This document shows positions 36,679 to 45,762 of a DNA stretch of 64,000 nt, piece after piece. The position numbers and the translations under genes were made by a program. Source of the stretch: Ruminococcus bovis. Lineage in GTDB: Bacteria; Bacillota; Clostridia; Oscillospirales; Acutalibacteraceae. The stretch spans positions 927,941 through 991,940 of the forward strand of contig NZ_CP039381.1 in assembly GCF_005601135.1 (NCBI RefSeq), in the 5' to 3' direction. Under the pieces are notes generated by a model. It worked only from the letters and a program-made list of their open reading frames with translations, was not told the DNA's origin and made no database searches. The first letter of the stretch is position 1. Every line of letters begins with the position of its first letter.

Positions 36679-38016
36679 TTATTTATTTTGAAGAATCTTT
36701 CTTCTGTCAACTTTTTTACTTTTCTTGCTATCGGCTTTAACAGAAACTCTCTTATCAAGTTCTTCTCTTGCAACTGCAAGCATTAGCTTAATTCTGTTTT
36801 CTTGGTTAACTCTTGGAGCACCCGGATCATAATCAATAGCAACAATATTTGCCTTAGGGTTGATTTCCTTAATTCTTCTAATCATACCCTTACCGTTAAT
36901 ATGGTTTGGTAGACAACCGAATGGCTGAGTACAAACAATGTTTTCAAAGCCTGTTTCAGCAAGTTCAAGCATTTCGGCAGTTAGTAGCCAACCTTCACCC
37001 ATCTTCGAACCAAAACCGATAACACCGTCAATAAGGCTCTTTGTATGAGCGTATTTTGATGGTGGCTGAAAACCGTACTTTGTAGTAGATGCAATCATCA
37101 TATCCTCAGTTTTAGATACATAATCAAGCATAAGTTCACAAACTTTTTTCTTTGCTTTGCTACCACCATAAAGTTTAATATCTTCAATACGGTTATCAAT
37201 TTTAAATGCTGCAAAGCCCATAACCCCGGGAAGACAAACTTCACAACCTTGGTCATATAGGAACTGCTCTAGATCATTGTTACCAAGTCTGGCATATTTA
37301 ACATAAATTTCCCCAACTACACCAACACGAATTTTCTTTTCATCAGTCTTTTTAATCTGAGAAAATTCAAGACAAATTTCATCAAGAATTCTAGACATAT
37401 CCTTGAAACGATAGTTCTTACCTTCGTTAAAGTCCTTAGCAAGTTTGTTCTGCCACTTTAGAACTAAAGCATCAGCCTCACCCTTATTAACCTCATAAGG
37501 CTTAGTCTGATTACGAACAGACATAAGCACATCACCATAAACAAGACCGGCAATAACTCGTCTGATTAGTGGTAAAGAAATCTTAAAACCCGGGTTTTTC
37601 TCAAGACCTGAAAGGTTAAGTGAAATAACAGGAATCTGCTCCAAACCTGCCTTTTTAAGACCCTTTCTTAGTAGGTGAATGTAGTTAGATGCACGACAAC
37701 CACCACCTGTTTGGGTAATCATCAATGCAGTTTTATTTAAGTCATATTTGCCACTTTCAAGTGCATTAATCAACTGACCAATAACCAAAATAGCAGGATA
37801 GCAAGTGTCGTTATGTACATACTTTAGACCGGTTTGAGCAATTTCCGGACCATCAGTATCAAGTAGCTCAACATTGTAACCTTCATGACGGAAAGCATCC
37901 ATTAGAATACCAAAATGAACAGGCATCATCATAGGTACAAGAATCTTGTAACCTTCGTCATTCATTTCTTTAGTATACATTAGACGACCGTCTTTATCAT
38001 AAACAAGTTTTGCCAT
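36679..38016 (-). CDS. 2-hydroxyacyl-CoA dehydratase-like protein
   Basis: A 445-residue protein resembling the C-terminal part of the giant activase/dehydratase-like proteins of Clostridia. Features include D-T-C-Y-P-A-I-L-V-I-G-Q near 70, T-Q-T-G-G-G-C-R-A-S-N-Y near 105, and P-F-G-C-L-P-N-H near 365, whose cysteines could bind an Fe-S cluster as in HgdB-type subunits. ATG 38016 is preferred over the one two codons upstream because the GGGGG site is near. It follows the double activase gene after 27 bases. The substrate is unknown; members lack a proven reaction. Confidence 0.8.
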   Translation of the reverse strand: MAKLVYDKDGRLMYTKEMNDEGYKILVPMMMPVHFGILMDAFRHEGYNVELLDTDGPEIAQTGLKYVHNDTCYPAILVIGQLINALESGKYDLNKTALMITQTGGGCRASNYIHLLRKGLKKAGLEQIPVISLNLSGLEKNPGFKISLPLIRRVIAGLVYGDVLMSVRNQTKPYEVNKGEADALVLKWQNKLAKDFNEGKNYRFKDMSRILDEICLEFSQIKKTDEKKIRVGVVGEIYVKYARLGNNDLEQFLYDQGCEVCLPGVMGFAAFKIDNRIEDIKLYGGSKAKKKVCELMLDYVSKTEDMMIASTTKYGFQPPSKYAHTKSLIDGVIGFGSKMGEGWLLTAEMLELAETGFENIVCTQPFGCLPNHINGKGMIRRIKEINPKANIVAIDYDPGAPRVNQENRIKLMLAVAREELDKRVSVKADSKKSKKVDRRKILQNK

Positions 38017-38043
38017 AAGCAAAAACCCCCAATATCAAAATTA

Positions 38044-40947
38044 TTATTTGCCGATGGCTGCAAGTAAGGAACGAATACGGATTTTTACTGCACCAAGGTT
38101 TGTAATTTCGTCAATCTTAATCTGTGTATAAATCTTGCCATTCTTTTCAAGAATATCTCTAACTTCATCAGTTGTAATAGCGTCAACACCACAACCAAAT
38201 GATACAAGCTGTACAAGGTTCATATCTTTTCTTGTGCTAACATACTTTGCAGCAGCATATAAACGGCTATGGTAAGTCCACTGGTTTAGAACACCAACCT
38301 TGAACTTTTCTACTCTGTCAGAAACACAATCTTCTGAAACAATAGCAACACCAAATGAAGCAATCATCTTGCTGATACCATGGTTAATTTCAGGGTCAAT
38401 GTGATATGGACGACCGGAAAGAACAATAATATCCTTGCCTTCTTTTTCAGCCTTTTCAATAATTTCATTACCGTGCTGACGAATCTTTGCAAAGTAGTTG
38501 TCATATTCTTCATAAGCACACTTTGCAGCATTCTTAACTTCCTTTTGAGTTAAGTCAGGGAAGTACTTTGAAAGGTCCTCATATGCCTTTTTATAGAAGT
38601 CCTTTGGACGATGAATACCAAAGTAATCTTTGATAAATGTAACATTGTGAACTTCTTTCATATTGTTATAAATAACTTCAGGATAATAAGCAACAACAGG
38701 ACAGTTGTAGTGGTTATCACCTAGGTGTTCATCAATATTGTATGACATACAAGGATAGAAGATTGTATCAACACCCATATCAATAAGAGCCTTAACATGG
38801 CCATGCATTAACTTTGCAGGGAAACAAACAGTATCACTAGGGATAGTCTGCTGACCTTTTTGATATAGCTTACGAGTTGAGAATGGACTTCTGATAACTT
38901 CAAAGCCCAGCTCTGTAAAGAATCTATGCCAGAATGGCAATAGTTCAAACATATTAAGACCCATAGGGATACCGATTTTGCCTCTGCTACCCTTAACAGG
39001 TTTATATTCTCTAAGTACCTTTAGCTTGTACTCATACATATTTAAACTTTCATCAGGTGATTTCTTAGTGATAGGTCTTTCACATCTGTTACCTGCAATA
39101 AACTTTCTGCCATCAGCAAAAGTATTTACTGTTAGTCGGCAGTTGTTGTTACACATACCACAGTTTACAACCTTAATTTCGTGAACAAAGTTCTCTAAGT
39201 CAGGTTTCTTTAGAAGTGTGCTACCTTCAGTAGAACCTTGTGACTTACTCTGTGCATACATAGCAGCACCATAAGCACCCATAAGACCTGAGATGGTAGG
39301 TCTTACAACATTAACACCCATTTCTTGTTCAAATGCACGAAGTACAGCATCATTTAGGAATGTACCACCTTGAACAACAATTTTCTTGCCAAGTTCATCC
39401 GGACCTGATGCTCTGATAACTTTATAAAGAGCATTCTTAACAACAGAAAGAGAAAGACCACTTGAAATATCTTCAATAGTAGCACCGTCTTTCTGAGCCT
39501 GTTTTACAGATGAATTCATAAATACAGTACATCTTGAACCTAGGTCAACAGGATGTTTACCAAAGATACCTAACTGAGCAAAGTCTTGAATTGAGTAGCC
39601 AAGAGCATTTGCAAATGTCTGTAGGAATGAACCACAACCTGAAGAACAAGCTTCATTTAGGAAAATGTTATCAATTGCACCGTTATGCACCTTGAAACAC
39701 TTAATATCCTGACCACCAATGTCAATAACAAATTCAACATCAGGCATAAAACTTTTTGCAGCAGTAAAGTGAGCAACTGTTTCAACAATACCGTAATCAA
39801 CACAAAAAGCATTCTTAATAATATCTTCACCATAACCTGTTACGGCTGAAGACTTAATCTTTATGTTAGGCTTTTTATCATATAATTCATTTAAGAAATC
39901 TTTAATAATAGGAACAGGGTTACCACTGTTTGAAAGGTACTTTGAATATAGCAGTTCACCGTTTTCACCCATAACAACTGCCTTAACAGTTGTAGAACCG
40001 GCATCCATACCAATATAGCAGTCACCGTCATAATCTTCCAAAGGAACTTCCTTTACAGTAGCTTTTGCATGACGAGCCTTAAACTGTTCATATTCTTCTT
40101 CATTTTTAAATAGAGGAGGGTTAAAGGCAAAGTTGCCACTACCTGTATAATGGCTAACCTTCTCAATAATTTCATCAAAATTAATAGTACTTTCAGCACA
40201 TAAAGCTGCACCACAAGCAACATAGTATAGAGAATTTTCAGGACAAGTACCCTTAGTTCCAAGTTCTTCATCAAAAGCCTTGCGAAGTTCTTCCATAAAT
40301 GTAAGAGGACCACCTAGGTAAACAACATTACCCTCAATTTCTCTACCTTGAGCAAGACCTGCAACAGTTTGGTTAACAACTGCATGGAAAATACTCTGAG
40401 CAATATCAGCTTTTCTTGCACCTTGGTTAAGCAGTGGCTGAATATCTGTCTTAGCAAAAACACCACAACGAGATGCAATTGTATATGTTTTTTCATAACC
40501 TTTAGCAAGGTCATTCATTTCTTCAAGAGGTACATTTAGCAAAGTAGCCATCTGGTCAATAAATGCACCTGTACCACCGGCACAAGTACCGTTCATACGA
40601 ACTTCCATACCACCGGATAGGAACAGAATCTTGGCATCTTCACCACCAAGTTCAATAACAACATCTGTACCCGGAATAAATGTATTTGTAGCAACTCTTG
40701 TTGCATAAACTTCCTGAACGAAAGTAATATCACACTGTTCAGCAACACCCATACCTGCTGAACCTGACATTGCAACTAGTGCATTTTCAACACCATCAAT
40801 TTCCTTTCTTACCCTAGTAAGAATTTCACCGATTTTTGTTGTAATCTGGCTGTAATGTCTTTCATATGTACTATATAGTAGTTTGTTATTATCATCTAGC
40901 ACAACACACTTAATTGTTGTTGAGCCAATATCAAGACCTAATCTCAT
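38044..40947 (-). CDS. Double ASKHA-type acyl-CoA dehydratase activase with DUF2229 region
   Basis: A 967-residue protein with two BcrAD/BadFG ATPase domains. The first has GLDIGSTT (4-11), GGEDAK (101-106), Cys122 (G-T-C-A-G-G-T-G) and Cys161; the second has GMDAGSTT (313-320), GGQDIK (411-416), Cys434/Cys438 (N-E-A-C-S-S-G-C-G) and Cys473. In activators such as HgdC the two cysteines hold a 4Fe-4S cluster between subunits, so both halves look competent. A third Cys group (596, 599, 603, 622) opens the DUF2229-like part. Such ATPases drive electrons into dehydratase partners, here presumably the product of the next gene. Confidence 0.85.
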   Translation of the reverse strand: MRLGLDIGSTTIKCVVLDDNNKLLYSTYERHYSQITTKIGEILTRVRKEIDGVENALVAMSGSAGMGVAEQCDITFVQEVYATRVATNTFIPGTDVVIELGGEDAKILFLSGGMEVRMNGTCAGGTGAFIDQMATLLNVPLEEMNDLAKGYEKTYTIASRCGVFAKTDIQPLLNQGARKADIAQSIFHAVVNQTVAGLAQGREIEGNVVYLGGPLTFMEELRKAFDEELGTKGTCPENSLYYVACGAALCAESTINFDEIIEKVSHYTGSGNFAFNPPLFKNEEEYEQFKARHAKATVKEVPLEDYDGDCYIGMDAGSTTVKAVVMGENGELLYSKYLSNSGNPVPIIKDFLNELYDKKPNIKIKSSAVTGYGEDIIKNAFCVDYGIVETVAHFTAAKSFMPDVEFVIDIGGQDIKCFKVHNGAIDNIFLNEACSSGCGSFLQTFANALGYSIQDFAQLGIFGKHPVDLGSRCTVFMNSSVKQAQKDGATIEDISSGLSLSVVKNALYKVIRASGPDELGKKIVVQGGTFLNDAVLRAFEQEMGVNVVRPTISGLMGAYGAAMYAQSKSQGSTEGSTLLKKPDLENFVHEIKVVNCGMCNNNCRLTVNTFADGRKFIAGNRCERPITKKSPDESLNMYEYKLKVLREYKPVKGSRGKIGIPMGLNMFELLPFWHRFFTELGFEVIRSPFSTRKLYQKGQQTIPSDTVCFPAKLMHGHVKALIDMGVDTIFYPCMSYNIDEHLGDNHYNCPVVAYYPEVIYNNMKEVHNVTFIKDYFGIHRPKDFYKKAYEDLSKYFPDLTQKEVKNAAKCAYEEYDNYFAKIRQHGNEIIEKAEKEGKDIIVLSGRPYHIDPEINHGISKMIASFGVAIVSEDCVSDRVEKFKVGVLNQWTYHSRLYAAAKYVSTRKDMNLVQLVSFGCGVDAITTDEVRDILEKNGKIYTQIKIDEITNLGAVKIRIRSLLAAIGK

Positions 40948-41306
40948 ATTTACTCCTTAAATATAGTCATTTAGACCCATTTTCACATTATACTTCTTAT
41001 ACCATTGTATGATATTTTCTTAGCATTTTAATTCTATTATAGAATAATAAGTCGATTTATCACTATTCTACATTCTATCAATAAGTTGTATTTTATTCAA
41101 GGTACAATTTGTGTATTTTTTTCTTAAAATGCAATATATCAAGCCTATATTTAACTATTTATATACACCAAAAATAAAAATGTTCATTAATTTTTTCGCA
41201 TAGTTTTCCACATTTTAAGAAGTGAATATGAAAATACTTGTTATTTTCTAAATAACATCATAAATGTTTGGTTTTAATTTTGATTGTAAGTAAAGGTTAG
41301 TTAGAT

Positions 41307-41964
41307 AAATTTGGGTTTGTGGGGATGTTGTATTATAAAAAATGTAAACTATGTCCTTGTATAAACTGTAAACTATGTGGTTGTACAATTTATAATATAA
41401 CGATATTTTGTGGCATAAATAATGCTGATTGTTATATCATATTATGGCTTACAGTCGTAGGGGCGAACATCGTTCGCCCGTAATGAAAGTGTGATACCTA
41501 TGGGATTTTGTCCTGTTTGCAGACAATAAATTTATAATATCAGCATAGGGCATAATACCTTTATTTAGGATAGTTTGTAACGGTCCAACAATGTTGCACC
41601 CTACAACTGTAACTCAAAATTTTTCTATATTTTATAGTTAGAAATAAAGGAAAGTTTCAGATAATATGGAATTGTAAATGAATTTACAATTCCAACCACT
41701 CCTTCCGTCACCATTCGGTGACACCTCCCTCAGCGAGGGAGGCAACAAGGTCTGTATAATTTCTTTTTTGTGTACAAACTTACAAATTTGTACATATTGT
41801 GTTTGGCTTCCTCAGACGAGGAAGCTGTCGATTGTAAATTGACGGTACGGCAATTTACCTTTTATAAATCGACTGAAGGAGGGATAAAACTATAAATTAG
41901 ATGAAATATTCGGTTACTATCTAATTAACCTATATTACATAAATATCCCCACAAACCCTAATTT
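41307..41964 (+). repeat. Composite intergenic repeat, copy D
   Basis: About 658 bases with inverted ends AAATTTGGGTTTGTGGGG (from 41307) and CCCCACAAACCC (to 41964). The 149-base core (41457-41605) has hairpins GGGCGAAC/GTTCGCCC and GGTCCAAC/GTTGCACC, the latter a changed but mostly still-paired version of GGGACATC/GATGTCCC. The CCTCCCTC-type module (41698-41884) follows. This explains much of the 1.26-kb gap between the activase gene and the secreted 736-aa protein gene; 40948-41306 is AT-rich and shows nothing else. Confidence 0.85.
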
Positions 41965-42013
41965 GCAAAATTAATTTATCGTAACGCAGAAACAAAATTG
42001 AAAAGCCCAAATT
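41951..42013 (-). repeat. 64-bp dispersed repeat unit (copy in region D)
   Basis: Inverted copy of the unit at 12778-12841 with the CGTAACGCAGAAA centre, attached to the right end of composite repeat D. Confidence 0.85.
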
Positions 42014-42144
42014 TGTTGAAGTATTTTCAGCTTAGCACAATTAAAATTAAAAAACTAATTTGTACAACAGGCTTATAACAAACAACCAAAATTTTTTATT
42101 ATATCAAATTGATTACACAACATAAATTTTTTACACAACAAAAA

Positions 42145-42168
42145 CACCCACCTGAAAACAGGTGGGTG
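42145..42168 (-). terminator. Terminator after the 736-aa secreted protein gene
   Basis: Perfect ten-base stem CACCCACCTG and complement with an AAAA loop; on the minus strand a TTTTTG run follows. Confidence 0.92.
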
Positions 42169-42207
42169 AATTATTAGTTAGTAGATTAACAAAGTAGTCA
42201 ATTAAAA

Positions 42208-44418
42208 TTACTTTTTAACTGTTACCTTTGTCTGAGCAGACTTTCTAGAACCGTCAGCAGCTGTGAACTTAACAACTGTTGAACCCTTCTTAGTAGCCTT
42301 AACTGTTACAGTCTTACCGGAGTTAATCTTAGAAGCTGATAGCTTAACGATACCCTTCTTAGAAGATGTAACCTTAATCTGCTTGTTGTATGTGTTAGAT
42401 GGATATAGAGTAGCCTTAATCTTAACAGAAGCACCCTTCTTCTTTAGAGTAGTTGTCTTCTTAGCTGAGATTGTTAGCTTTGTAGCCTTCTGCTGCTTAA
42501 CGATAACCTTGCATCTAGCTGACTTGTTGCTACCATCTTTAGCCTTAACTGTGATATAAGCAGTACCAGGTTTCTTACCTACAACAACGCCCTTAGAGTT
42601 AACTGTAGCAATTCTTGTGTTGTTTGAAGAGAATGTTACTGTCTTGTAAGCAGCGTTCTTAGGGTTAACTGTAGCCTTTAGAGTAAATGACTTACCATTG
42701 TAGATAGCCTTTGTTGAAGCGTTTAGCTTGATGCTTGTTACATACTGCTTAACTGTTACATCCTTAGTTAGAACTAGAGCCTGAGCATCGCCAGGGTTCT
42801 GAACTGTTAGAGTAATTGTAGCCTTACCAGCCTTAACACCCTTAACAACACCGTTCTGGTCTACAGTTGCAACACTTTTGTTGCTTGAAGCCCAAGTCTT
42901 TGTTGTCTGAGCAGTTGTGTTTGAATACTTAACATTAATCTTAGCAGTCTTACCTGGGTAGATTGAAACTGTCTTTGTAGTAATAACAGCAGTTACATCC
43001 TTAACTTCATAAGTTGAACCAGCTGTTGTGTCATACTTACCATCAGCATGTAGGTAATACCATTCGCCACCGTATGTTGTAGCACCTGAGTAATCATTTA
43101 CCTTAGTCTGAGTTGGGTCAACAACGTAGATCATGTTTTCGAATGAAGTAACGCCATCTGGATAGCTAGCACTGTCGCCTGCTTCATAACCTTCTAGCTT
43201 TAGGTTATCTGTCTGGAAGTTCTTACCCCAGTTGATTGATGGCTGTTCGCCTTCAGCTGCCTTTGTACCACCATCGATACCGTTGTTGAAGATAAGTGTA
43301 GTAACGTCTGCCGGAGCATCAATGTAATAAACATTTGCGCCGTTTTCAAGCTTTAGTGAAGTAGCTCTCATCTGGTATGAGTGCTGCCAACCGCCTAGTT
43401 CTTCTGTAGCTAGAGCGTTACATTGGTCAGTACCTTCCCACCAGTAAGCACATGCTGTAGCATTGTTGAATGTGTACCAATCTTCAGGCATAGCAAAGAA
43501 ATATCTCTTTGATGCACCACCTGTTGTAGGACCTGTGTAGATACCACCGTGGCTTGTAACTGCACTTGTTTCGCCCTTATCATTTGTTGTCTGAGTAGGA
43601 GCTGGAGTTGATTCAGTTGTAATTGGTTCTGGAGTAACATCTTCACCATTTACATAAACCTTAACCTTTAGATCAGCTGTTAGAACGATTCTAACTTCTG
43701 AGTCAGCCTTTGTTACAGCTAGTTCCTGGTCTGCACCACCAGCAACAATTAGACCGTCATAACCATAAGCTGGTTCCCAAGCACCGTTTGTTGTTACCTT
43801 GAACTTGTAAGCTGTGCCGTCTTCCTTAGGCTGTACATTCTTGATTGTGATTTCGTAAGAACCATCTTCGTTCTTAGTCATCTTGTTTGTTTCGTCAGCC
43901 TGGTTCCAAGCAACACCGTTACATAGACCAGCTTCACCAGCTACATAATGAGCTGTTTCTGGAGGAACAACCTTACCAGGAGCGTCTGTACCGTTAACTA
44001 GTACCTTAACAAAACCGTCAGGAATTGTAACGCCGTCTTTATCTCTTGTACCCTGAAGAGTTAGGATAACATCAACTGTTGAGTTGTCTTCTGGAACTGA
44101 GAATTCAATGTTTGCAGGGTTTGCTTCGCCTAGAGTAGCACCGAAAGATACATCCCAAGCATGATCCTGAGCAACCTTTACTGTGTATAGATCTGATTTA
44201 GCAACACCTGTATAAGTGATTTTGTAAGTGCCATCTGCCTGAAGTGCCATATCGTCAGCTGGAGTATTAGGAGTCCAGCTAGCACCTAGGAATGCAGCGT
44301 CACCTACAACTGTGTAAGTGTGGTTAGCGTCATCATCAGCAGCTACTGATAGGCCTGCAAATACTGAACAAGCCATTAGCACTGAAAGAATAATGCTAAC
44401 AATTCTTTTTGTTTTCAT
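42208..44418 (-). CDS. Secreted starch-binding-like protein with C-terminal Ig-like domains
   Basis: A 736-residue exported protein. The signal peptide is residues 1-26. Two related beta-sandwich modules follow (about 34-145 and 157-262) with a pattern like the X25/SusE-F-type modules of pullulanases (A-F-L-G-A-S-W-T-P; L-C-N-G-V-A-W-N, then D-G-T/S-Y-x-I-T). A third module at about 300-465 is rich in Trp and Tyr (AMPEDWYTF, AYWWEGT, IFNNG) and looks carbohydrate-binding. Three bacterial Ig-like (BIG2) domains end the protein, each with K-V-A-T-V or a variant. No enzyme motif, dockerin or LPXTG is visible. A role in holding starch at the surface is likely; family names are by pattern. Confidence 0.75.
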   Translation of the reverse strand: MKTKRIVSIILSVLMACSVFAGLSVAADDDANHTYTVVGDAAFLGASWTPNTPADDMALQADGTYKITYTGVAKSDLYTVKVAQDHAWDVSFGATLGEANPANIEFSVPEDNSTVDVILTLQGTRDKDGVTIPDGFVKVLVNGTDAPGKVVPPETAHYVAGEAGLCNGVAWNQADETNKMTKNEDGSYEITIKNVQPKEDGTAYKFKVTTNGAWEPAYGYDGLIVAGGADQELAVTKADSEVRIVLTADLKVKVYVNGEDVTPEPITTESTPAPTQTTNDKGETSAVTSHGGIYTGPTTGGASKRYFFAMPEDWYTFNNATACAYWWEGTDQCNALATEELGGWQHSYQMRATSLKLENGANVYYIDAPADVTTLIFNNGIDGGTKAAEGEQPSINWGKNFQTDNLKLEGYEAGDSASYPDGVTSFENMIYVVDPTQTKVNDYSGATTYGGEWYYLHADGKYDTTAGSTYEVKDVTAVITTKTVSIYPGKTAKINVKYSNTTAQTTKTWASSNKSVATVDQNGVVKGVKAGKATITLTVQNPGDAQALVLTKDVTVKQYVTSIKLNASTKAIYNGKSFTLKATVNPKNAAYKTVTFSSNNTRIATVNSKGVVVGKKPGTAYITVKAKDGSNKSARCKVIVKQQKATKLTISAKKTTTLKKKGASVKIKATLYPSNTYNKQIKVTSSKKGIVKLSASKINSGKTVTVKATKKGSTVVKFTAADGSRKSAQTKVTVKK

Positions 44419-44463
44419 TTCTGAAAAACCTCCTTTTAAAGTATCGCATTTAATTGCATAATT

Positions 44464-44493
44464 ATTATAGTCTTTTTTTCACCCACTTTTCAA
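44464..44493 (-). promoter_or_regulatory. Promoter of the 736-aa secreted protein gene
   Basis: On the minus strand TTGAAA (44493-44488) and a perfect TATAAT (44469-44464) are 18 bases apart, about 45 bases before the ATG, which has AAGGAGG upstream. A strong constitutive-type promoter. The rest of the 397-base gap (44494-44815) is AT-rich and otherwise holds only the ribF terminator. Confidence 0.75.
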
Positions 44494-44732
44494 TTAGCAA
44501 AGTAACGAATTTAGTACCATAACTTTGGTGAAAATAGATAAAAAACTTTATATGTATAAAGTTTGTAATCAATTCTTTATGTTTTGGATATATTGTATTA
44601 ACAATTTGTTAAAATTTAAACCCTATTTGTTAAAATAGCTTTATAAAACTTCCAAAATCAACCCTTAACTCCCATTGGCTCTAGCTTTTCGACTTGTTCA
44701 CAATTTGTTCAAAATATATAAAATAAGAAAAA

Positions 44733-44757
44733 TCTTTCCTAAATACACTAGGAAAGA
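44733..44757 (-). terminator. Terminator after ribF
   Basis: Nine-base stem TCTTTCCTA and complement, seven-base loop, T-run on the minus strand, 59 bases past the ribF stop. Confidence 0.85.
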
Positions 44758-44815
44758 CTTTAATTTGCTTAATTTTCAGTTGTAAAAGTATAGTTTATCA
44801 AAAAAATTATAATAA

Positions 44816-45727
44816 TCAACAAATATACTTTTTAATGTTGATTAACGCATTTTTGCCATCATTTTTAATAGTTTTCTCAAGTTCAGCTAAAGAGTCAAAC
44901 TTCTTCTCAGGTCGCTGAAAACAAAGTAATCTTGTGTCAATCACTTCACCATAAAGGTCAGGACCGTTATATTCAGGCAACCAAGTTTCTGAAAGTGGCT
45001 TATAGTTGCCAACAGTTGGTTTAACCCCAACATTAGTTACACCGACATATTGTTTACCCTTAATAGTAACTAAACTTGTGTAAACACCAAACTTAGGAAT
45101 TGCAATATTATCCGGAAGTTTCTGATTAATAGTAGGTGTATCCATAAGCCTACCTATGTGATTGCCTTGTTCAATTACAGAAGTATAGCCGAATCTATGA
45201 CCAAGAAGTTTATTTACTTCTTCCATTTCACCATTCTTAATAAGCTTCCTTATTCTTGTACTGCTGACAGTATCACCATCAACAATAACTTGGTCTGCTA
45301 CTGTAACATTAATAGAAAACTCTTTGCATATTTCTTTAAGTGTATTGTGGTCAGCAACTCCACCTTTGCCAAAGTGATAGTTAAAACCACAAAATACTTC
45401 TTTTGCATTTAATTTTTCAACAAGGATTTTTTCCACAAATTCTCTTGGTGAATAGTCCTTTACTGTTAAGAAATCATCCTCAATAACTTTACTGACACCC
45501 ATATCTTTTAGGATATGTTGTCTTTCTTCGTTAGGAGTAATAATTTCAACACTTCTGCCAAATAGCAATGCCGGGTTTTTCTGAAAAGTATAAACAATAG
45601 GAATCAGTGACTTTTCATTAGCCACTTTAAGCATTTTTCCGATAACTGCCCTATGACCTTGATGTATTCCATCAAAAAAGCCAAGTGCTACTGCAGAATA
45701 ATTATTTTCGTTAATTTGTTCTTTCAT
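44816..45727 (-). CDS. ribF: Bifunctional riboflavin kinase/FAD synthetase
   Basis: A 303-residue RibF. The N-terminal FAD synthetase domain has G-F-F-D-G-I-H-Q-G-H at 16-25; the C-terminal flavokinase domain has G-R-L-M-D-T-P-T-I-N and P-K-F-G-V-Y-T. It makes FMN and FAD from riboflavin. ATG 45727 is chosen; a TTG six codons upstream is also in frame but has no ribosome site. It follows the Nudix gene by 35 bases, and the two probably share a transcript. Confidence 0.94.
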   Translation of the reverse strand: MKEQINENNYSAVALGFFDGIHQGHRAVIGKMLKVANEKSLIPIVYTFQKNPALLFGRSVEIITPNEERQHILKDMGVSKVIEDDFLTVKDYSPREFVEKILVEKLNAKEVFCGFNYHFGKGGVADHNTLKEICKEFSINVTVADQVIVDGDTVSSTRIRKLIKNGEMEEVNKLLGHRFGYTSVIEQGNHIGRLMDTPTINQKLPDNIAIPKFGVYTSLVTIKGKQYVGVTNVGVKPTVGNYKPLSETWLPEYNGPDLYGEVIDTRLLCFQRPEKKFDSLAELEKTIKNDGKNALINIKKYIC

Positions 45728-45762
45728 ATATATAGTAACTCTCAAATATACTTTAATATAAA

